Below are positions 13,470-18,069 of a stretch of 18,069 nt of DNA, in pieces. The first letter of the stretch is position 1; each line of letters starts with the position of its first letter. The stretch is from Clostridia bacterium (GTDB lineage: Bacteria > Bacillota_A > Clostridia > Christensenellales > Aristaeellaceae). Below the pieces are notes generated by a model, which saw only the letters and a program-made list of their open reading frames with translations, was not told the origin of the DNA and searched no databases. Where the stretch lies: positions 1 to 18,069 of the forward strand of contig JAFRJF010000142.1 of NCBI GenBank assembly GCA_017432405.1, given 5' to 3'. Both the position numbers and the translations under genes were made by a program.

Positions 13470-14942
13470 ATGAACAGAATTGTTGCCCTTTGGCTGGCAT
13501 TTGCGCTGCTCCTCTGCGGTGTCTGCGCGGGGGCTGAAGACCAGGCTGACACAGCACAGACCGAAGCAGCGCAGGGGTGGCGCCTGTCCAATGACATGGT
13601 CGTCGATCCCGTGCTGCTCCACGATCTCCTGACGCGCATCTGCCCGGACTTCCTGGTTCGCAAAAGCGTGGAGAAGGTCGGCGCGCTCCTTGATGCCCTC
13701 GAGCCCTCGGTGACCGTCACCGACAATGCTCTGCAGCTGGATATCGGCATCAACGGCAAAAGCGCGCTGTCCCTGGGCGGCGCGCGGACGGAGGATGGCG
13801 TCGTCATCGCCTCGTCGCTGTTCCCCAGCTATGCCGTCTCCGTATACACGGGGAAGGTCATGGAGATCGTCTCCGAGATCACGCCGATGGTCGTGCCGCC
13901 AAAGAAGGACGCCCCCGCGCAGCCCCCCACCCCACAGGCGGCGTCAGGCAGCGGGGAGGCGACGCCCTCCGAACCCCAGCCGGCCGAATCCGATTCGGAC
14001 GAATTCCTGCCGGTCGAGGAGATGTCCCAATACATCGACATCGCCGAGCCCGAGCCGGTGGAATACCAGGTGGACGGCGTCAGCTACGATGTCATGCGCA
14101 CCTACAGTCTGAACTGCGACGGTCTCGTGGGCCTATGGAACACGCTGGTGGACTGGGTGTTCAGCAACAAGGGCATCGCCTCCCTGCTGGAAATCGCGAA
14201 GGAGGCCGAGTTGGAGATCAGCGCGGATCAGATCAAGACCGCGCTCCCGAAGGAGGCCCTTCCCCGGCTCAACGCCACGTTCTATTCCAGCAGCTCCACC
14301 GCCGACCGCCTGATCACGGCGACCGCCGCCAGCGAGGATGGCACGAAGATCTACGGGGACGCGCAGATCCGGATCGGGGAGGACGACGTCATTGCGAACC
14401 TGCACGTCCCGCCGCTGACGCTGGACGTCGACTTTGAGATGCACCGGGCCGACGGCTTCCGGGCGACGCTGGACGCCCGCGGAAAGGAGCCCTTGCTTCA
14501 CGTGACATTCGACTCGGATGAAGATGAAATGCAAGGCTCCATCGAGTTGCCCGCGCTGCAGTCCGACGCGCGCCTTGTGCTGACCCAGCCGGACGACGGC
14601 CCGAAGGGACGGCTGGAGATCAACGCCGCCGGGAACTACCTCGGTTCAGACTTCGAGGTCGCGCCCTTCGACGCCTCCGGCGACGGTCTGCGCTTCACCG
14701 CCAGCCTGTACTACACGGACGACAGGCATCCCCTCTTCCGGGAGGAACTGACTCTCCGACCTCACGGCGCCATCACGCTGGGCTTCACCGACGCGGGGAA
14801 GACCCTGGTTCCGATCACTTCGCTGATGAACGTCAGCAACGGTTACCTGGTGGGCTTTATCCTGGACATCGCATTCAACGGCGTCGGCGGACTTCTGGAC
14901 GCGACGGCGAACGTGCTGTCCAAGCTGAATCAGAATACTTAA
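13470..14942 (+). CDS. Secreted protein of unknown function
   Basis: 490 aa; the ATG at 13470 has AAGAAGG 8 nt upstream and starts a signal peptide (1-22, MNRIVALWLAFALLLCGVCAG). I recognise no family. Residues 35-142 form a first alpha/beta part; 143-180 are a Pro/Ser/Glu-rich acidic linker; 197-440 have alternating hydrophobic strands (for example RLITATAASEDGTKIYGDAQI) suggesting a large antiparallel beta sheet, loosely like LolA/LprG lipid-binding folds; 443-485 end in hydrophobic stretches (LVGFILDIAFNGVGGLLDA). No catalytic motif or wall anchor is seen. The gene lies 18 bp upstream of the Cache-MscS gene without a terminator, so the two proteins probably act in the same envelope process; this is inference. 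Confidence 0.7.
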   Translation: MNRIVALWLAFALLLCGVCAGAEDQADTAQTEAAQGWRLSNDMVVDPVLLHDLLTRICPDFLVRKSVEKVGALLDALEPSVTVTDNALQLDIGINGKSALSLGGARTEDGVVIASSLFPSYAVSVYTGKVMEIVSEITPMVVPPKKDAPAQPPTPQAASGSGEATPSEPQPAESDSDEFLPVEEMSQYIDIAEPEPVEYQVDGVSYDVMRTYSLNCDGLVGLWNTLVDWVFSNKGIASLLEIAKEAELEISADQIKTALPKEALPRLNATFYSSSSTADRLITATAASEDGTKIYGDAQIRIGEDDVIANLHVPPLTLDVDFEMHRADGFRATLDARGKEPLLHVTFDSDEDEMQGSIELPALQSDARLVLTQPDDGPKGRLEINAAGNYLGSDFEVAPFDASGDGLRFTASLYYTDDRHPLFREELTLRPHGAITLGFTDAGKTLVPITSLMNVSNGYLVGFILDIAFNGVGGLLDATANVLSKLNQNT

Positions 14943-14960
14943 TTAACGGAGTTGGAAGCC

Positions 14961-17825
14961 ATGAATCAGACGAACAAAAAAGAGCGAACCCCCTACGAAC
15001 AGAAGCTGTTCTGGCGGAAGGCGCGGATGTACGCGGTGTGGGCAGTGACGTTCGTCGCCTGCCTGGTGGTATCGCTGTCCGCCTTCAACAAGCGCTTTTT
15101 GGAGATCAACGACCCCCAGATCAAGGGCGCCTACGTACAGATCGCGAAGCTGCTGCCGACGCTGGAAACCAATGAGGCTTCGCTGTACGGAACCTACGCG
15201 CTGCTGTCCCAGAGCCGCGAAGAGGCGAAGAAGATGGACATCACACTGTCCGCGGATACCCTCGCCGACAGCCGGACCGCCCAGGATATCCTGGAGAGCA
15301 ACTATGTCGCGGAGCGCATCACACGCCTGGCCGTTGGCCACGACGGCCTGGTCTCCGTCGTCATGAAGGATACCGGCAAGATCGTCGCCCATCCCGACGA
15401 GGGCGAGATCGGAAAGACGCTGATGGTCAGCCCGATCATCGGCGGCGATATCATCAACGCAGAGCGCAGTACCCTGGCCACCAGCGTCGTGAACTACAGG
15501 GGCATCCCGGACCTGGACCTGAGCCGCTTTGCCAGCGAAAGCGAAGCCCGGAACGTCAAGCTCCGGCGCCTGATCCTCTTCCCCGGCGACGGCGAAAAGG
15601 TCGAGCTGGCCTCTGTCCTGAGCACCATGCTCTTCGGCTCCATCGTGCCCTACGGCGATTACTACATCGTCTGCGGCATCGACATGTGGGAATACCTGCT
15701 GTACATGTCCCGGGCGGTATTCATCAGCGTGGTCGCCTGCGCCGTGCTTTGGCTGTTCGTCCACTACATCGCCCTGATGCTGGAGAAACACGAACAGAAC
15801 GGCAAGGACCTGCGCCGGCAGCTCATAGCCTACAGCCTGGTACTGACGGTCGGCATATTCTGCATGAGCTGGTATGTCCAGGTGCTCAACAGCGTCACCA
15901 ACGACTTGAACGCCATGCAGAGCTACGCCGATTCCGGCGTGTCAACGCTGAAGACCCTGCAGGATACCCAGAAGCGGGTCAACAGCTGGTTCGACACGCA
16001 ATACCTTATCCAGTGCCGGATTGCCCGCGACTATGTCAAATCCAAGGGCAAGGAAAACATTACCCGCAAGGACTTGGCGGATTTGAGCGGAAAGCTGGGG
16101 GTCCAGTACATATACGTGTATGATCGGGACGGAAAGGTGCTCGTCACCAATTCACCCTACGACCATTTCAGGCTCAGCGACGATCCAGAGCTCCCCTCCA
16201 ATGCCTTCCGGCCACTGCTGGAGGGCGCGGACCACGTCATCCAGCAGCCCATGCCGCACGAGGTCTCCGGGGCGCGCTGCCAGCTGATCGGTGTGAGCCT
16301 GCGCGACGCGGACGACCTGTCCGACGGTTTTGTCCAGGTCAGCATCAATCCCAACCTCCGGGATTACCTGACCCAGCCGCTGGGCCTGGACAGCGTGCTG
16401 ACCGACATGGTCGTCGGCCTGCCGACGGCCGCCTTCGCTGTCGACAAGAAGGAGCACACCGTCAGCGCCACCACCGGCTTCGGCTACGTCGGCGAATCCA
16501 TGGACGACTTTGGCTACAGCGCCGAAAAGCTCAGGGCCAACCGCAACGGCTTCCTGAGCCACGGCGACAAGACCTATTACGCGGGCTTCGGCGAAGCGGA
16601 CGATTGCTATCTGGTCCCCATCGCCGAGCACACCACCAACACCGCCGCCTTCATGATCTCGGTGCGCATCGCGCTGGTGGTGCTGGCCGGGCTGGCCTTG
16701 ATCCTGGTGATGGCGCTGTACCACTACCAGCAAAGCGTGGTGGACGCCGCCCCGCCCCGGGAGGAGGTGCCCGAGGAGCCGGCGCAGAAGCTGCCCACCC
16801 TCAGCCAGTCCGCCATGCAGCTCACCGGCCTTTCCAGCATCGTCAGGACACGCCAGAAGGCGGGCTTCGAAAAGCGCTGGCACATGAACACCGCCAAGGC
16901 CGATCAGACGCCCGGCGAGCGCGTGAAGGCCATCGCCTACAAGATGCTGCTCGTCTTCTGCGTGCTGAACCTGCTGCCGCTGCTCTACGGCAGCCTCAGC
17001 AGCAACACCAGGCTCAGCGGGCTTTCCTATGTGCTGTTCGGCAACTGGGAAAAGGGCGTGAACATATTCGCGGTCTCCTCCTGCCTGTTCCTGCTGTTCG
17101 TGCTCTACGTGTTCGTGTCGCTGGCCAGCCGGGTGCTCTACAACATCGCGAAGGTCGCCGACATGCGGATGGAGACGATCTGCCTGCTGCTGCGCAGCTC
17201 GCTGAAGTACGTGAGCGTCATCGTGTTCATCTACTACGGCCTGTCCCAGTTCGGCATCCCCACCCAGGCGCTGCTGGCCTCCGCCGGCATCATCACCCTG
17301 GCGGTCTCCATGGGCGCGAAGGACATGGTCAACGACATCATCGCCGGCTTCTTCATACTGCTGGAGGGCAATTTCAAGGTCGGCGACTTCATCACTGTGG
17401 GCAGCTGGTCCGGCGTCGTGCAGGAGATCGGCCTGCGCACCACCCGGGTGAACCGCTTTCAGGATACCAAGATCCTCAACAACTCCTCCGTGAAGGACAT
17501 CATCAACAGCAACGAGGAGGCGGCCCACGTGACGCTGGAGCTGCCCGTGGGCCCGGGCGCCAGCCAGGATGATATCGAGAAGATCCTGAAGATGGAGCTG
17601 CCCGAACTGGCGATCGACGTCCCCGGCGTGGTCAGCGTCCCGGTTTACGAGATCATGGACCGCACCGCGGACGGCGGCATGCTTCTGGTGTTCAGCTTCG
17701 ACGTAAAGAACAGCAAGCAGCTGTTCGCCAATCGGGACATGAACAACCGCTTAAAGCAGTTGTTCGAGCGCTACGGCATCGCGGTTCCAGGCGAAACGGC
17801 GGGCGACGCGCCAAAGGAAGCGTAA
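14961..17825 (+). CDS. MscS-family channel with two extracytoplasmic Cache-like domains
   Basis: 954 aa from the ATG at 14961 (GGAG 9 nt upstream; an in-frame TTG at 14952 is a poorer start). Predicted order: TM1 22-43; extracytoplasmic domain 44-249 with a Cache-like core (LAVGHDGLVSVVMKDTGKIVAHPDEGEIGKT region, 123-152); TM2 252-273; TM3 288-308; a second extracytoplasmic domain 309-565 (VQYIYVYDRDGKVLVTNSP region, 381-399); TM4 566-587; a charged linker to 655; TM5-TM8, then the MscS pore helix with SAGIITLAVSMGAKDMVNDI (774-793) and the beta domain FKVGDFITVGSWSGVVQEIG (805-824). MscS channels open on membrane tension; Cache domains bind small ligands in chemoreceptors and kinases. A ligand-modulated ion channel is the natural inference. 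Cache assignment rests on pattern, the MscS core is secure. Confidence 0.85.
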   Translation: MNQTNKKERTPYEQKLFWRKARMYAVWAVTFVACLVVSLSAFNKRFLEINDPQIKGAYVQIAKLLPTLETNEASLYGTYALLSQSREEAKKMDITLSADTLADSRTAQDILESNYVAERITRLAVGHDGLVSVVMKDTGKIVAHPDEGEIGKTLMVSPIIGGDIINAERSTLATSVVNYRGIPDLDLSRFASESEARNVKLRRLILFPGDGEKVELASVLSTMLFGSIVPYGDYYIVCGIDMWEYLLYMSRAVFISVVACAVLWLFVHYIALMLEKHEQNGKDLRRQLIAYSLVLTVGIFCMSWYVQVLNSVTNDLNAMQSYADSGVSTLKTLQDTQKRVNSWFDTQYLIQCRIARDYVKSKGKENITRKDLADLSGKLGVQYIYVYDRDGKVLVTNSPYDHFRLSDDPELPSNAFRPLLEGADHVIQQPMPHEVSGARCQLIGVSLRDADDLSDGFVQVSINPNLRDYLTQPLGLDSVLTDMVVGLPTAAFAVDKKEHTVSATTGFGYVGESMDDFGYSAEKLRANRNGFLSHGDKTYYAGFGEADDCYLVPIAEHTTNTAAFMISVRIALVVLAGLALILVMALYHYQQSVVDAAPPREEVPEEPAQKLPTLSQSAMQLTGLSSIVRTRQKAGFEKRWHMNTAKADQTPGERVKAIAYKMLLVFCVLNLLPLLYGSLSSNTRLSGLSYVLFGNWEKGVNIFAVSSCLFLLFVLYVFVSLASRVLYNIAKVADMRMETICLLLRSSLKYVSVIVFIYYGLSQFGIPTQALLASAGIITLAVSMGAKDMVNDIIAGFFILLEGNFKVGDFITVGSWSGVVQEIGLRTTRVNRFQDTKILNNSSVKDIINSNEEAAHVTLELPVGPGASQDDIEKILKMELPELAIDVPGVVSVPVYEIMDRTADGGMLLVFSFDVKNSKQLFANRDMNNRLKQLFERYGIAVPGETAGDAPKEA

Positions 17826-17859
17826 TCGCGTTTCACACACACCCGAAGGAGGCAACACC

Positions 17860-18069
17860 ATGGAGAACACACAACAGGCTACGACCGACAAGGTTAAGCG
17901 ACGCCGCGTCAAACTGTACGAGCGGGGGACCCACGACGACATCAAATACCGGGGCCCGCTGTCCTACAGGGCGTTCCAGATCATCGGCTGGATCTGCCTG
18001 GTGGTCACCCAGGCGGTGGTGCTGGCCACCGTGGCGAGCAAGGCCAACCCGGACACGGCGAACCACTAC
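17860..18069 (+). CDS. Start of a membrane protein (partial, runs off the window)
   Basis: AAGGAGG lies 7 nt before the ATG at 17860, and the frame is open for 70 codons to the window edge. It begins with a hydrophilic, basic segment (MENTQQATTDKVKRRRVKLYERGTHDD), then SYRAFQIIGWICLVVTQAVV, a probable first membrane helix at about 42-62. The gene starts 34 bp after the Cache-MscS gene with no terminator, so it is probably the third gene of the same transcript. Too little is present to name a family. Confidence 0.7.
   Translation, partial: MENTQQATTDKVKRRRVKLYERGTHDDIKYRGPLSYRAFQIIGWICLVVTQAVVLATVASKANPDTANHY

Noticed and set aside
16152..17528. 458-codon open frame antisense to the MscS gene
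   Set aside because: Low-complexity His/Gly/Val/Gln composition and full overlap with a recognisable channel gene mark it as a shadow.

Overview
This 18 kb window looks like chromosome from a high-GC member of the Clostridia, possibly an uncultured gut or rumen lineage such as Christensenellales/Aristaeellaceae or Oscillospirales. The basis is indirect: GC-rich coding DNA in AT-rich promoter gaps, AGGAGG-type ribosome binding sites, short 'MKK-LLxLLLxL' signal peptides, and a gene set (EFR1-type flavodoxin/ferredoxin, YegP/DUF1508, Pr6Pr-type membrane protein, secreted SH3b proteins) common in Firmicutes. Taxonomy is inference; there is no rRNA or tRNA here.

Layout. The first 680 bp contain the 5' end of a minus-strand gene (possibly a transposase) and then only non-coding structure: an inverted-repeat-bounded unit enclosing three 24-bp tandem repeats, a 'cloverleaf' palindromic repeat, and a 20-bp perfect hairpin. 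Next come two minus-strand genes for secreted proteins: an SH3-like protein, and a large fusion of a 5'-methylthioadenosine/S-adenosylhomocysteine nucleosidase (MTAN) domain to a HAD phosphatase domain behind a signal peptide. A divergent promoter region leads into plus-strand genes for an HD phosphohydrolase, an EFR1-type flavodoxin/ferredoxin and a YfcE-like phosphodiesterase. Convergent to these lies a secreted four-SH3b-domain protein built from a 438-bp tandem duplication.

From 6.6 to 10.2 kb there is a tight plus-strand operon: a BtuF/FepB-type binding protein, a BtuC/FecD permease and a BtuD/FecE ATPase, with overlapping start and stop codons, then a xylose-isomerase-like TIM-barrel protein. 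A Pr6Pr/FAR-17a-like membrane protein converges on it. That gene is preceded by a 43-codon upstream ORF that contains the second copy of the cloverleaf repeat. A cardiolipin synthase (PLD) gene follows, then a convergent YegP/DUF1508 gene with a hairpin between them.

The right end (13.4-18.07 kb) is a plus-strand run of three envelope genes: a 490-aa secreted protein of unknown function, a 954-aa membrane protein joining two extracytoplasmic Cache-like sensor modules to a C-terminal MscS channel, and the start of another membrane protein cut off by the window. Much of the window concerns the cell envelope (SH3b proteins, cardiolipin synthase, Cache-MscS channel, binding-protein transporter) or extracytoplasmic nucleoside/nucleotide hydrolysis. 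The least ordinary items are the Cache-MscS gene with its two uncharacterised partners, the secreted MTAN-HAD fusion, and the repeat-containing upstream ORF.
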